Below are positions 17,114 through 25,063 of a stretch of DNA of 64,000 nucleotides, in pieces. The translations under genes and the position numbers were made by a program. Origin of the DNA: Streptomyces sp. NBC_01408 (GTDB lineage: Bacteria > Actinomycetota > Actinomycetes > Streptomycetales > Streptomycetaceae); contig NZ_JAPEPJ010000001.1 of the NCBI RefSeq assembly GCF_026340255.1, positions 1,605,001-1,669,000 on the forward strand, in the 5' to 3' direction. A model generated the notes under the pieces. That model made no database searches. It worked only from the letters and a program-made list of their open reading frames with translations, and had not been told where the DNA came from. Position 1 is the stretch's first letter; every line of letters starts with the position of its first letter.

Positions 17114-17659
17114 ATGGCTGGGGCGGGCGGCTCCGACCAGGCGCCGGTGCTGCGGGAGCAGGCACCGGACCCGGGGCAGGAACAGGCGCAGGCCTGGGCC
17201 GAGGCGGACGCCCGCGTGCAGGAACGGATGCAGGTGCGGTACGAGCTCCCGCCGGACCCGGACGTGCACCGCACGCACCGCACGCAGCGGGCGATAGCGG
17301 GCGGCGCGCTGCTGCTGGGCGGGCTCGCGACCGTCTGGAGCCTGGGCGTGGGCACGACGGGGCTGTTCATCCCGCCCCTGCTCGCGCTCGTCGTCCCCGT
17401 CGTGGTCCGCGAGGCCGTCAGGTTCCGCCGGATCTGCCTGGGCCTGGCTCTCCTCCTGCTGCCCGTCGGGGTCGTCCTGTACCTCCTCGGCGCGTTCCTG
17501 CTGATCCCCTCGGCCGTGCTCCTGCTGCTGGCCCGCGGCGCCGACCCGCGCCGCAGCCCGGCGGGCGCCCGGGTCCGGGCCGGCTTCGCCGGCCTGATCG
17601 GCCTGCTGATGGCCGTGGTGTACGTCTACGCCATCGTGGCGGTCGCCTCGCGCGGCTAG
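17114..17659 (+). CDS. Small membrane protein, unknown function
   Basis: This 181-aa protein has a hydrophilic, Gln/Glu-rich N-terminus (1-65) followed by about four hydrophobic segments (GGALLLGGLATVWSLGVG, FIPPLLALVVPVVV, LGLALLLLPVGVVLYLLGAF, GFAGLIGLLMAVVYVYAIVAVA). I do not recognise a family. ATG 17114 is chosen over 17090 because GGGGGAGAG is well spaced from it. The TAG stop lies in a CTAG that also starts a small repeat remnant. Confidence 0.65.
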   Translation: MAGAGGSDQAPVLREQAPDPGQEQAQAWAEADARVQERMQVRYELPPDPDVHRTHRTQRAIAGGALLLGGLATVWSLGVGTTGLFIPPLLALVVPVVVREAVRFRRICLGLALLLLPVGVVLYLLGAFLLIPSAVLLLLARGADPRRSPAGARVRAGFAGLIGLLMAVVYVYAIVAVASRG

Positions 17660-17688
17660 GGGGTGGACCTTTCCGGCCACAGCACTAG
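17656..17688. mobile_element. Remnant of the CTAG-bounded MITE-like element
   Basis: The right terminal repeat (acctttccggccacagcacta, slightly shortened here) ends in CTAG at 17688, and another CTAG at 17656 contains the stop codon of the preceding gene. It matches the right end of the full element at 48353-48517. Confidence 0.7.
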
Positions 17689-17712
17689 GGGGCGTCTCCG
17701 GAGGCCCGTCCC

Positions 17713-18216
17713 CTACAGGTCGTCCTCCCGCTCCTTCTCCGCCATCCGGATCACGCACACGGCCACCGCGATCAGCAGCGCCGCGTCCGCGTCCTCGCGG
17801 ATCACGTCCACGGCGTAGGTCTCGCGGATCCGGTACCACTGCCGCGAGACCAGGGCGAGCAGCTCCCCCTCGTACTCGACCTTGAACTCCCGGTCCAGGA
17901 TCCGCCCGCTGACGTCGAGCTCGGTGTCCTCCACCAGGCTCACCCGGTAGTGGTTGCGCAGCAGCGAGAACCGCTTCCTGCGGATCACCGCGAGCCGGCG
18001 GCCGTCCCGCTCCCGCTCCAGGGTCATCGCGTCGCGGAAGCTGAACACCTTCTCCCGCAGCGTGATCAGGATCCGGCCGTCCGGATCCTTGAGCTCCAGG
18101 GTGTCGCGGACCCGCAGCGCCTTCCCGTCGACGAGGAACGCGTGGCGGCCGGCCTCGTCCTCGATCCAGTAGTCGTCCCCGATGGCCAGCACTTTGTCCC
18201 GAACGAGGTATTTCAT
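17713..18216 (-). CDS. LURP-one-related (YxjI/tubby-like) protein
   Basis: This 167-aa protein matches the LURP-one/scramblase-like beta-barrel pattern: MKYLVRDKVLAIGDDYWIEDEAG, FLVDGKALRVRDTLELKD, ILITLREKVFSFRDAMTL and ILDREFKVEYEGELLALVSRQW. It ends with a hydrophobic helix (ALLIAVAVCVIRM). Members are found across bacteria and plants with ill-defined, possibly lipid-binding roles. It is divergent from the ATP-grasp gene by 32 bp. Confidence 0.85.
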   Translation of the reverse strand: MKYLVRDKVLAIGDDYWIEDEAGRHAFLVDGKALRVRDTLELKDPDGRILITLREKVFSFRDAMTLERERDGRRLAVIRRKRFSLLRNHYRVSLVEDTELDVSGRILDREFKVEYEGELLALVSRQWYRIRETYAVDVIREDADAALLIAVAVCVIRMAEKEREDDL

Positions 18217-18248
18217 GCGCTGATCGTTGCCCGCGATAGGTTGCCGTC

Positions 18249-19052
18249 ATGCCCCTGCTCTACGTGACCGACCTGGCGTACCCGGCCCGCGGCCGCCGCT
18301 ACTGCGACGAGGACATATTCCTCACCTCCCGCCTGCGGACCCACTTCGAGCTGGCCCTGTGCCATCCCGGCGACGCGCAGGCCCTGATGCCGGGCTTCGA
18401 CGCGGTGATCGTCCGCAACAGCGGTCCCGTCCTGCACTACCAGGGGGCCTACGACGCCTTCCGGACGGCCGCCCTCGCCGCCGGGACCCGCGTCTACAAC
18501 CCGCTCACCGGCCGCGGCGACATGGCGGGCAAGCAGTACCTCCTCGACCTGACCGCAGCCGGCTACCCGGTCATCCCCACGGTCGACGACCCGGCCAGGC
18601 TCTCGCAGCTGCCCCGGGCCGCGCAGTACGCGGTCAAGCCCAAGCAGGGCGCGGACTCCATCGGCCTCACCTTCACCGCGGACCCGTCCGGCAGCCCGGC
18701 GGGGGAGGTCCTCATCCAGCCGCGCGTGGACTTCGCGTACGAGGTCTCCTTCTACTTCGTCGACGACGCCTTCCAGTACGCCCTCTACGGCCCTGACCCG
18801 GCCCGCCGCTGGGACCTCCAGCCGTACGCCCCCACCGAGGCGGACCTGGCCTTCGCCCGCACGTTCATCGCCTGGAACACCCTCGGCCACGGCATCCAGC
18901 GCGTTGACGCCTGCCGGGCGCCGTCCGGGGAACTCCTGCTGGTGGAGCTGGAGGACCTGAACCCGTACCTCTCCCTGGACCTGCTCCCGGCCGGGGTCCA
19001 GGACGCCTTCGTCACAGCACTCACCGGATCTCTCCACGCCTTCCTCACCTGA
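18249..19052 (+). CDS. ATP-grasp superfamily protein
   Basis: This 267-aa protein shows the ATP-grasp order: a small N-terminal alpha/beta region, VKPKQGADSIGL (Lys for nucleotide), EVLIQPRVDFAYEVSFYFVDDAF (central strand) and RVDACRAPSGELLLVELEDLNPYLSLD (metal-binding acidic and Asn residues). Such enzymes ligate a carboxylate to an amine or thiol. The substrate is unknown; glutathione-synthetase-like proteins are the nearest look. It is followed by a DUF4240 gene after 28 bp. Confidence 0.72.
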   Translation: MPLLYVTDLAYPARGRRYCDEDIFLTSRLRTHFELALCHPGDAQALMPGFDAVIVRNSGPVLHYQGAYDAFRTAALAAGTRVYNPLTGRGDMAGKQYLLDLTAAGYPVIPTVDDPARLSQLPRAAQYAVKPKQGADSIGLTFTADPSGSPAGEVLIQPRVDFAYEVSFYFVDDAFQYALYGPDPARRWDLQPYAPTEADLAFARTFIAWNTLGHGIQRVDACRAPSGELLLVELEDLNPYLSLDLLPAGVQDAFVTALTGSLHAFLT

Positions 19053-19080
19053 TGTCAGACCCGGATGCCAGGCTCGGGCC

Positions 19081-19614
19081 ATGGACAAGCAGACGTTCTG
19101 GAAGCTGATCGAGACGGCCCGCGAGCAGGCGGAGACGGACCGGGTGGCGGAGCGCGCGTCGGCGCTGCTCGCCGGCCTCCCGGAGGCGGAGATAGCCGCC
19201 GCCCAGCAGGTGTTGTGGGACCTGCTGGCGGAGTCCTACCGCAGTCCGCTCTGGGCCGCGGCCTACGTGATCAACGGCGGCTGCTCGGACGACGGCTTCG
19301 ACTACTTCCGGGGCTGGCTCCTCACCCAGGGCCAGGAGGCCTTCGAGGCGTCCCTGGCCGACCCTGACTCCCTGGCCTCCCACCCCGCGGTCCGCGAGGC
19401 GGCGGCAGAGGGCCTGGAACTGTGGGACGAGGAGGCCCTCTCGATCGCCTGGAGCGCCTACCGGTCGGCGACCGGCCACGAGCTGCCGGCGGACTCCTTC
19501 ACGATCAGCTACCCGCCCCTGGACCCGTCCTGGGACTTCGACTTCGACGACACGGCGGAGACCGCCACCCGCCTCCCCCGCCTGAGCGCCCTCTTCGGCC
19601 CGGTGGCCGCCTAG
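19081..19614 (+). CDS. DUF4240 domain protein
   Basis: This 177-aa protein matches DUF4240: FWKLIETAREQAETD at the start, LWAAAYVINGGCSDDGFDYFRGWLLTQGQEAFEASLADPDSLA in the middle, and a very acidic tail. Function is unknown. It sits in the same direction as the ATP-grasp gene and may be co-transcribed. Confidence 0.85.
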   Translation: MDKQTFWKLIETAREQAETDRVAERASALLAGLPEAEIAAAQQVLWDLLAESYRSPLWAAAYVINGGCSDDGFDYFRGWLLTQGQEAFEASLADPDSLASHPAVREAAAEGLELWDEEALSIAWSAYRSATGHELPADSFTISYPPLDPSWDFDFDDTAETATRLPRLSALFGPVAA

Positions 19615-19715
19615 CGTCTCAGAGCCCGCTGGTGTCGAGCTCGACCCCGATCTGGCCCCCACCGCACGTCGTCACCCCCGCGGGTGGACCTGGTCGGGGG
19701 TGGCACCCTTGGGGC

Positions 19716-21554
19716 ATGAACGATGCCGCCCCGGCGCACACCCCCGCGCCCCGCCGACATGCCCGTCTCCGTGCCCCCGAGCTGATCGGCAAGGGTGGAT
19801 GGATCAACACCGGCGGGAAGGATCTGAAGCTCGCCGACTTCCGGGGTCGCGTATTGATCCTGGATTTTTGGACCTTCTGCTGCATCAACTGCCTGCACGT
19901 CCTCGACGAGCTGCGCGAGCTGGAGGAGAAGCACCGCGACACCGTCGTGATCGTCGGCGTGCACTCGCCGAAGTTCGTGCACGAGGCCGAGCACGCCGCC
20001 GTCGTCGATGCCGTCGAGCGGTACGAGGTGCACCACCCCGTGCTGGACGATCCCGAGCTGGCGACCTGGAAGCAGTACGCCGTACGCGCCTGGCCCACGC
20101 TCGTCGTGATCGACCCCGAGGGGTACATCGTGGCGCAGCACGCCGGTGAGGGGCACGCGCACGCCATCGCGCGGCTCGTCGAGGAGCTGGAGGCCGAGCA
20201 CGAGGCCAAGGGGACCCTGCGGCGCGGGGACGGGCCGTACGTGGCGCCCGAGCCGGTCGCGACCGACCTGCGGTTCCCCGGGAAGGCGCTCGCCCTGCCC
20301 GGAGGGACCTTCCTGGTGTCGGACTCCACGCGGCACCAGCTCGTGGAGCTGGCCGCCGACGGGGAGAGCGTCGTACGGCGCGTCGGCAGCGGGGAGCGCG
20401 GGTTCACCGCGGACAGTTTCAGCGAGCCGCAGGGGCTGGCGCTGCTGCCCGACGGGAGGGTCGTGGTCGCCGACACCGTCAATCACGCGCTGCGCGTCCT
20501 CGACCTGGAGAGCGGGGCCGTCGAGACCGTCGCCGGTACGGGGCGCCAGTGGTGGCAGGGGTCGCCGACCTCCGGGCCCGCGCTGGAGGTGGACCTGTCC
20601 TCGCCGTGGGACGTGGCCTGGTGGCAGGGCAAGGTGTGGATCGCGATGGCCGGCGTCCACCAGCTGTGGACCTGGGATCCCGAGGCCGGGACCGTCCAGG
20701 CGGCCGCCGGGACCACCAACGAGGGGCTCCACGACGGGCCGGCCGCCGAGGCCTGGTTCGCGCAGCCGTCCGGGCTCGCGGCGGCCGGGGACCGGCTGTG
20801 GGTCGCCGACTCCGAGACCAGCGCCCTGCGGTACGTCCACGCCACGGATGACGGCTACGCCGTCACGACCGCCGTCGGGACCGGGCTGTTCGACTTCGGC
20901 CACCGGGACGGGGACGCGGGCCAGGCCCTGCTCCAGCACCCGCTCGGGGTGACCGCCCTGCCCGACGGCTCGGTCGCGGTGTGCGACACGTACAACCACG
21001 CGCTGCGCCGCTACGACCCCGCCACCGGGCAGGTCTCGACCCTCGCCACCGATCTGCGCGAGCCGAGCGACGCCGTGCTGGTGGGTGAGGACATCGTGGT
21101 GGTCGAGTCCGCGCGGCACCGGCTGACCCGGCTGCGGCTGCCGGAGGAGGCGGTGCGGGTGGATTCCGTGGCGCACCGTACGCAGCGGGCCGCCACCGAG
21201 GTGGGGCCCGGCCCGCTCCGGCTGGACGTGGTGTTCCAGGCCCCGAGCGGGCAGAAGCTCGACACCCGGTACGGGCCCTCGACGCGGCTGCTGGTGTCCT
21301 CGACCCCGCCCGAGCTGCTCGTGGCGGGGGAGGGCGCCGGGACGGACCTGTTCCGGGAGCTGGCGCTGAACCCGGAGCTCACCGAGGGCGTGCTGCACGT
21401 CTCGGCGATGGCGGCGTCCTGCGACGACGACCCCGAAAACGAGTACCCGGCCTGCCACGTCCACCAGCAGGACTGGGGTGTTCCGGTGACGGTCACCGCG
21501 GCCGGGGCGAACCGCCTGCCGCTGGTCCTCGCGGGCATGGACGCCGCCGGGTAG
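19716..21554 (+). CDS. Thioredoxin-like protein with NHL repeats (NHLRC2-like)
   Basis: This 612-aa protein has an N-terminal thioredoxin domain (about 25-165) with the unusual active site CC-I-N-C (C55, C56, C59), then a six-bladed NHL propeller (about 180-480, DSTRHQLVELAADG, VADTVNHALRVLDL, CDTYNHALRRYDP) and a C-terminal beta domain. It matches the NHLRC2 architecture shared by bacteria and animals. The redox partner is unknown. No signal peptide is seen. The start is ATG 19716. Confidence 0.9.
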   Translation: MNDAAPAHTPAPRRHARLRAPELIGKGGWINTGGKDLKLADFRGRVLILDFWTFCCINCLHVLDELRELEEKHRDTVVIVGVHSPKFVHEAEHAAVVDAVERYEVHHPVLDDPELATWKQYAVRAWPTLVVIDPEGYIVAQHAGEGHAHAIARLVEELEAEHEAKGTLRRGDGPYVAPEPVATDLRFPGKALALPGGTFLVSDSTRHQLVELAADGESVVRRVGSGERGFTADSFSEPQGLALLPDGRVVVADTVNHALRVLDLESGAVETVAGTGRQWWQGSPTSGPALEVDLSSPWDVAWWQGKVWIAMAGVHQLWTWDPEAGTVQAAAGTTNEGLHDGPAAEAWFAQPSGLAAAGDRLWVADSETSALRYVHATDDGYAVTTAVGTGLFDFGHRDGDAGQALLQHPLGVTALPDGSVAVCDTYNHALRRYDPATGQVSTLATDLREPSDAVLVGEDIVVVESARHRLTRLRLPEEAVRVDSVAHRTQRAATEVGPGPLRLDVVFQAPSGQKLDTRYGPSTRLLVSSTPPELLVAGEGAGTDLFRELALNPELTEGVLHVSAMAASCDDDPENEYPACHVHQQDWGVPVTVTAAGANRLPLVLAGMDAAG

Positions 21555-21568
21555 GACGGCCGTACGAC

Positions 21569-21610
21569 GCGGGGTCCTGCCCCGGACAGAGGTCCGGAGC
21601 AGGGCCCCGC
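21569..21610. terminator. Bidirectional terminator between convergent genes
   Basis: An 18-bp stem with two mismatches and a 6-nt loop sits between the thioredoxin-NHL stop and the M18 aminopeptidase stop, and can end both transcripts. Confidence 0.7.
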
Positions 21611-21619
21611 GGTTGCGGC

Positions 21620-22921
21620 TCAGCCCTCCAGGAAGGCGACCAGGGCGTTCGCCAGCAGGAACGGGTCGTCCGCGCCGCACAGTTCGCGCGCGCTGTGCAT
21701 GGAGAGGATCGCGACGCCGATGTCCACGGTCTGGATGCCGTGGCGGGCGGCGGTGATCGGGCCGATCGTCGTACCGCACGGCATGGCGTTGTTGGAGACG
21801 AAGGTCTGCCACGGCACGCCGGCCCGCTCGCAGGCGTTCGCGAACACCGCGCGCCCGCTGCCGTCCGTGGCGTACCGCTGGTTGACGTTGACCTTCAGGA
21901 TCGGGCCGCCGTTGGCCCGGGGGTGGTGCGAGGGGTCGTGGCGCTCCGCGTAGTTGGGGTGCACGGCGTGGCCGGTGTCCGAGGAGAGGCAGACGGTGCC
22001 GGCGAAGGCCCGCGCGCGGTCCTCGTAGGAGCCGCCGCGCGAGAAGACTGAACGTTCCAGCACGTTGCCCAGCAGGGGGCCGTCCGCGCCGGTGTCCGAC
22101 TGCGAGCCGTTCTCCTCGTGGTCGAAGGCGGCCAGCACCGGGATGTGGTCGAGCTTCCCGGCCCCGGACCCGGACGCGACGGCCGCCAGGGCCGCGATGC
22201 CGGCGTGCACCGACAGCAGGTTGTCCATGCGGGGGCCGGCCAGCAGCTCGCGGTCGCGGCCCAGGTACGCGGGCGGCTCGATGGAGTGGACCATCAGGTC
22301 CCAGCCGGCCACCGACCCCTGGGGCAGGCCCTCTTCCTCCTCCAGGAACGCGATCAGGTCGCCCTCCTGCACCTCGCCCAGGCCCCAGATCGGCTGCATG
22401 TGCCGCTGCTTGTCCAGCTTGAGGCCGTCGGTGTTCACCGACCGGTCCAGGTGCACGGCCAGTTGGGGGACGCGCAGCAGGGCGCGGTCCACGTTGACCA
22501 GGCGTTCGCTGCCGTCCCGCAGGGTCAGCCGCCCGGCCAGGCCGAGGTCGCGGTCCAGCCAGGTGTTCAGCAGGGTGCCGCCGTAGATCTCGACGGCGAT
22601 CTGGCGCCAGCCCTGCGAGCCGGTGTCCGGCAGCGGCTTGACGCGCAGGTTGGGGGAGTCGGTGTGCGCTCCGACGATCCGGAAGGGGGTGTGCGCGGCC
22701 GCGCCCTCCGGGACGTACCAGGCGATGAGTGCGCCGCCGCGGAGCACGAACTTGCCCCCGGTTCCCGCATCCCAGGCGTCCTTCTCCGACAACTGCCTGA
22801 AGCCTGCCTTCTCCAGCCGCTCGGCCGCATTGGCCACGGCGTGGTACGGCGACGGACTGGCCGTCAAAAAGGTCATCAGATCGTCGGTGTGGCCGCGGTC
22901 GAAGCGGGCGGGAGAGCTCAT
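21620..22921 (-). CDS. apeB: M18-family aspartyl aminopeptidase
   Basis: This 433-aa di-zinc aminopeptidase has all metal and catalytic segments: GAHTDSPN, GPRMDNLLS, FDHEENGSQSD, SSDTGHAVHPNY and AILSMHSARE. It is the expected length for bacterial M18 enzymes, which remove N-terminal Asp or Glu in the cytosol. The gene is transcribed away from the TnpB element inserted just upstream of its start, so its original promoter may have been altered. Confidence 0.93.
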   Translation of the reverse strand: MSSPARFDRGHTDDLMTFLTASPSPYHAVANAAERLEKAGFRQLSEKDAWDAGTGGKFVLRGGALIAWYVPEGAAAHTPFRIVGAHTDSPNLRVKPLPDTGSQGWRQIAVEIYGGTLLNTWLDRDLGLAGRLTLRDGSERLVNVDRALLRVPQLAVHLDRSVNTDGLKLDKQRHMQPIWGLGEVQEGDLIAFLEEEEGLPQGSVAGWDLMVHSIEPPAYLGRDRELLAGPRMDNLLSVHAGIAALAAVASGSGAGKLDHIPVLAAFDHEENGSQSDTGADGPLLGNVLERSVFSRGGSYEDRARAFAGTVCLSSDTGHAVHPNYAERHDPSHHPRANGGPILKVNVNQRYATDGSGRAVFANACERAGVPWQTFVSNNAMPCGTTIGPITAARHGIQTVDIGVAILSMHSARELCGADDPFLLANALVAFLEG

Positions 22922-23082
22922 CGTATTTCCCTTGTGTGGAAGCCCCCGGCTTCAGCCGGATGAGGAAACGCATTTCCGGCTCGGAGCCTCGCTGCGGCGG
23001 AGTGCCGCGGCGTGAGGCTGTGACCTGTGCTTGTGTTCGGATCGTGACCGCCCCTAGCGTCCGGGGTGTGGGGATTCCTTCC

Positions 23083-24066
23083 GTGAAGCGGTCGTTCAAG
23101 TACCGTTTCTATCCGACGGACGCGCAGGCTGTGGAGCTGTCGCGGACGTTCGGGTGTGTGCGGAAGGTCTACAACCTGGCTCTCGCCGCCCGCGCTGAGG
23201 CCTGGAAAGCGAGCCGGGAGCGGATGGGCTACGGGGAGACGTCGGCCATGCTCACCGCGTGGAAGAAGACCGAGGAACTGGCCTTCTTGGCGGCGGTGTC
23301 CTCGGTACCGCTGCAACAGGCGTTGCGCCACCTGCAGTCGGCGTTCGTGGGGTTCTGGGAGAAGCGGTCGCAGCACCCACGGTTCAAGTCGAAGCGGAAG
23401 TCGCGTGCCTCGGCCGAGTACACCCGCAGCGGGTTTCGCTACGCGGAGGGCCGGTTGCAGCTGGCGAAGATGGGCGAGCCGTTGGACATCGTGTGGTCCC
23501 GTCCCTTGCCGGAGGGGGTGGAGCCGTCCACGGTCACGGTCTCGTGTGACAACGCCGGTTGCTGGTACGCAGCCCGGATCCATGCTCGGATCGCCGACCG
23601 TCGCCGGGACTTCCTGCATCAGCTGACGACTCGTCTCGTGCGTGAAAACCAAACGCTCGTGATCGAGGACCTGACGGTCACCAACATGCTCAAGAACCGC
23701 AAGCTGGCCCGCGCCATCAGCGACGCCGCCTGGCGTGAGCTGCGGTCGATGCTGGAGTACAAGACAGCCTGGTACGGTCGCGAGCTGATCGCCGTGGACC
23801 GGTGGTTCCCCAGCTCCAAACTGTGCTCGGCCTGCGGGGCGATCGCCGAGGCGATGCCCCTGAACGTCCGCGAGTGGACGTGCGAGAACTGCGGGACCAC
23901 CCACGACCGGGACGGGAACGCCGCGATCAATCTTCTGGCCGCCGGGCTGGCGGTTGCTGCCTGTGGAGCGGGTGTAAGACCTCATCGGGAGTCCTCCTCT
24001 CGGTCGGGGCGGTCCGTGGTGAAGCAGGAAACCCCACCCGTGCGGGTGGGACTCCCCTCCCCCTAG
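23083..24066 (+). CDS. tnpB: TnpB/OrfB (IS605-type) protein lacking the RuvC-I segment
   Basis: This 327-aa protein is shorter than the usual roughly 400 aa. The N-terminal helix-turn-helix and REC-like part is intact (FKYRFYPTDAQ...), as are RuvC-II (E195 in LVIEDLTVTNM), the zinc ribbon (CSACG...CENCG) and RuvC-III (HDRDGNAAIN, D277). The section that should hold the first RuvC Asp (GVDLG-type) is missing: the chain jumps from GCWYAARIHA straight to RIADRRRDFLHQLTTRL near residue 165. It is therefore predicted to be nuclease-dead. There is no TnpA next to it. The GTG start is a best guess. Confidence 0.85.
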   Translation: MKRSFKYRFYPTDAQAVELSRTFGCVRKVYNLALAARAEAWKASRERMGYGETSAMLTAWKKTEELAFLAAVSSVPLQQALRHLQSAFVGFWEKRSQHPRFKSKRKSRASAEYTRSGFRYAEGRLQLAKMGEPLDIVWSRPLPEGVEPSTVTVSCDNAGCWYAARIHARIADRRRDFLHQLTTRLVRENQTLVIEDLTVTNMLKNRKLARAISDAAWRELRSMLEYKTAWYGRELIAVDRWFPSSKLCSACGAIAEAMPLNVREWTCENCGTTHDRDGNAAINLLAAGLAVAACGAGVRPHRESSSRSGRSVVKQETPPVRVGLPSP

Positions 24067-24080
24067 GGGAGGGGAGGAAG
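23950..24080 (+). ncRNA. Candidate omega-RNA scaffold and right end of the tnpB element
   Basis: In TnpB elements the guide RNA scaffold overlaps the tnpB 3' end. Here that region has two strong hairpins: 24033-24050 (cccaccc/gggtggg) and 24052-24076 (ctcccctccc/gggaggggag), the latter containing the tnpB stop. The guide would begin just after about 24080. This is inferred from position and folding only. Confidence 0.4.
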
Positions 24081-24182
24081 CCAAGTGGTTCACCTTAACG
24101 ACAGTCGTGTTCGTCATGGCCGGACTGCGGCGGATGGCCGGAGTCCGGTCCCGCGGTTGGTGATCTGCGGTCCCGTCGACTC

Positions 24183-24917
24183 TCAGCCCGGCGGACGTTC
24201 GAATCTGCGCTGCAACTGCCTGCGCTCGCCCCGGCGGATGCGCGGGAGCATTTCCGGGGTCTGCTCGGAGCGCTGCGCGCGCCTCTTGCGTCCGGCGCAG
24301 AAGATACAGGCCTCGCCGGGGGGCGCGTCCGGGTCGATGGGCGCTCCGGGGTGCTCGGAGCATCCCGAGGCGTTGCGCGGCCGGGAGAGTTCGCGGGCGA
24401 CTATGAAGGCGCGGTGCAGGTCGTCGGCGATGCGGACGAAGTCCTCGGCGGCCGAGGACAGCCCCAGGTGGAAGCGCTGGTCCTCGACGGTACGCAGCCA
24501 GGTGCGCAGCACGTCGAGGGTGTACGGGGGCTCCGGTACGGGGTAGCCGAGCCGGCGCTGCTCCCCGGCGGGCGGTGCGGCGGCCTTGCGGGCGCCGTGG
24601 CCGCGCAGTCCGAGGCGGCGCCGGTCGTTGCACAGGAGGCAGCGGCCCCAGCCGTCGGGGGCCTCGGGGTCGAGGGCCCCGTTGGGGTGCTGAGAGCAGC
24701 CGGTGTAGCTCTTGGCGGGGGCGAGGCCGGCGGCGGTCTGGAAGGCCACGTAGAGGGCGTCGGCGATGCCGTCGTACTCGGCGGGGTGGGCGCCGTCGTA
24801 CAGCTCCCGCAGGTGGTCGCCGAGGCTGCCCAGGCTCGCCTGCAGCTCCTTGAGGGCGTACGGCCGCCCGGTCGGGACGGAGTACCCCCTGCTGCCGTGC
24901 TGATCCTGTGGACTCAT
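24183..24917 (-). CDS. Protein with two tandem CxxH...CxxC zinc-ribbon-like modules
   Basis: This 244-aa protein is built of two copies of one module of about 85 residues. Each starts YALKELQ/YTLDVLR, contains IADALYVAF/IADDLHRAF and ends with CSQHPNG...CLLC or CSEHPGA...CIFC, followed by a basic run. The CxxH...CxxC spacing suits a zinc site. I do not recognise a named family and cannot assign a function. ATG 24917 is preceded by GGGACG. It could bind nucleic acid, but that is speculation. Confidence 0.7.
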   Translation of the reverse strand: MSPQDQHGSRGYSVPTGRPYALKELQASLGSLGDHLRELYDGAHPAEYDGIADALYVAFQTAAGLAPAKSYTGCSQHPNGALDPEAPDGWGRCLLCNDRRRLGLRGHGARKAAAPPAGEQRRLGYPVPEPPYTLDVLRTWLRTVEDQRFHLGLSSAAEDFVRIADDLHRAFIVARELSRPRNASGCSEHPGAPIDPDAPPGEACIFCAGRKRRAQRSEQTPEMLPRIRRGERRQLQRRFERPPG

Positions 24918-24978
24918 GCGTACGAGCGTCCCATGAACGGCTGACAACGGGGAAAACCGCAGTACAGGGGCTTGTACG

Positions 24979-25017
24979 TCAGCGGCCGGGCCCCCGTGCG
25001 GAGGGCCCGGCCGCTGA
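24979..25017 (-). terminator. Terminator after the acyl-CoA dehydrogenase gene
   Basis: A perfect 15-bp stem (24979-24993 with 25003-25017) with a 9-nt loop lies 46 bp downstream of the dehydrogenase stop on the minus strand. Confidence 0.75.
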
Positions 25018-25063
25018 TTGCGTACTACACCGCGTACGGCGGGGTGGCGCGTCGGCGCGCAGC

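Noticed and set aside
19611..23099. A 1162-aa minus-strand open frame
   Set aside because: It is antisense to the thioredoxin-NHL gene and out of frame with the M18 gene; composition is Arg/Gly/Pro-rich as expected of a shadow frame in high-GC DNA.
22922..24182. A complete IS200/IS605 transposon
   Set aside because: No TnpA (HUH Y1 transposase) gene is present and the TnpB lacks its RuvC-I part, so it is described as a solitary tnpB element.
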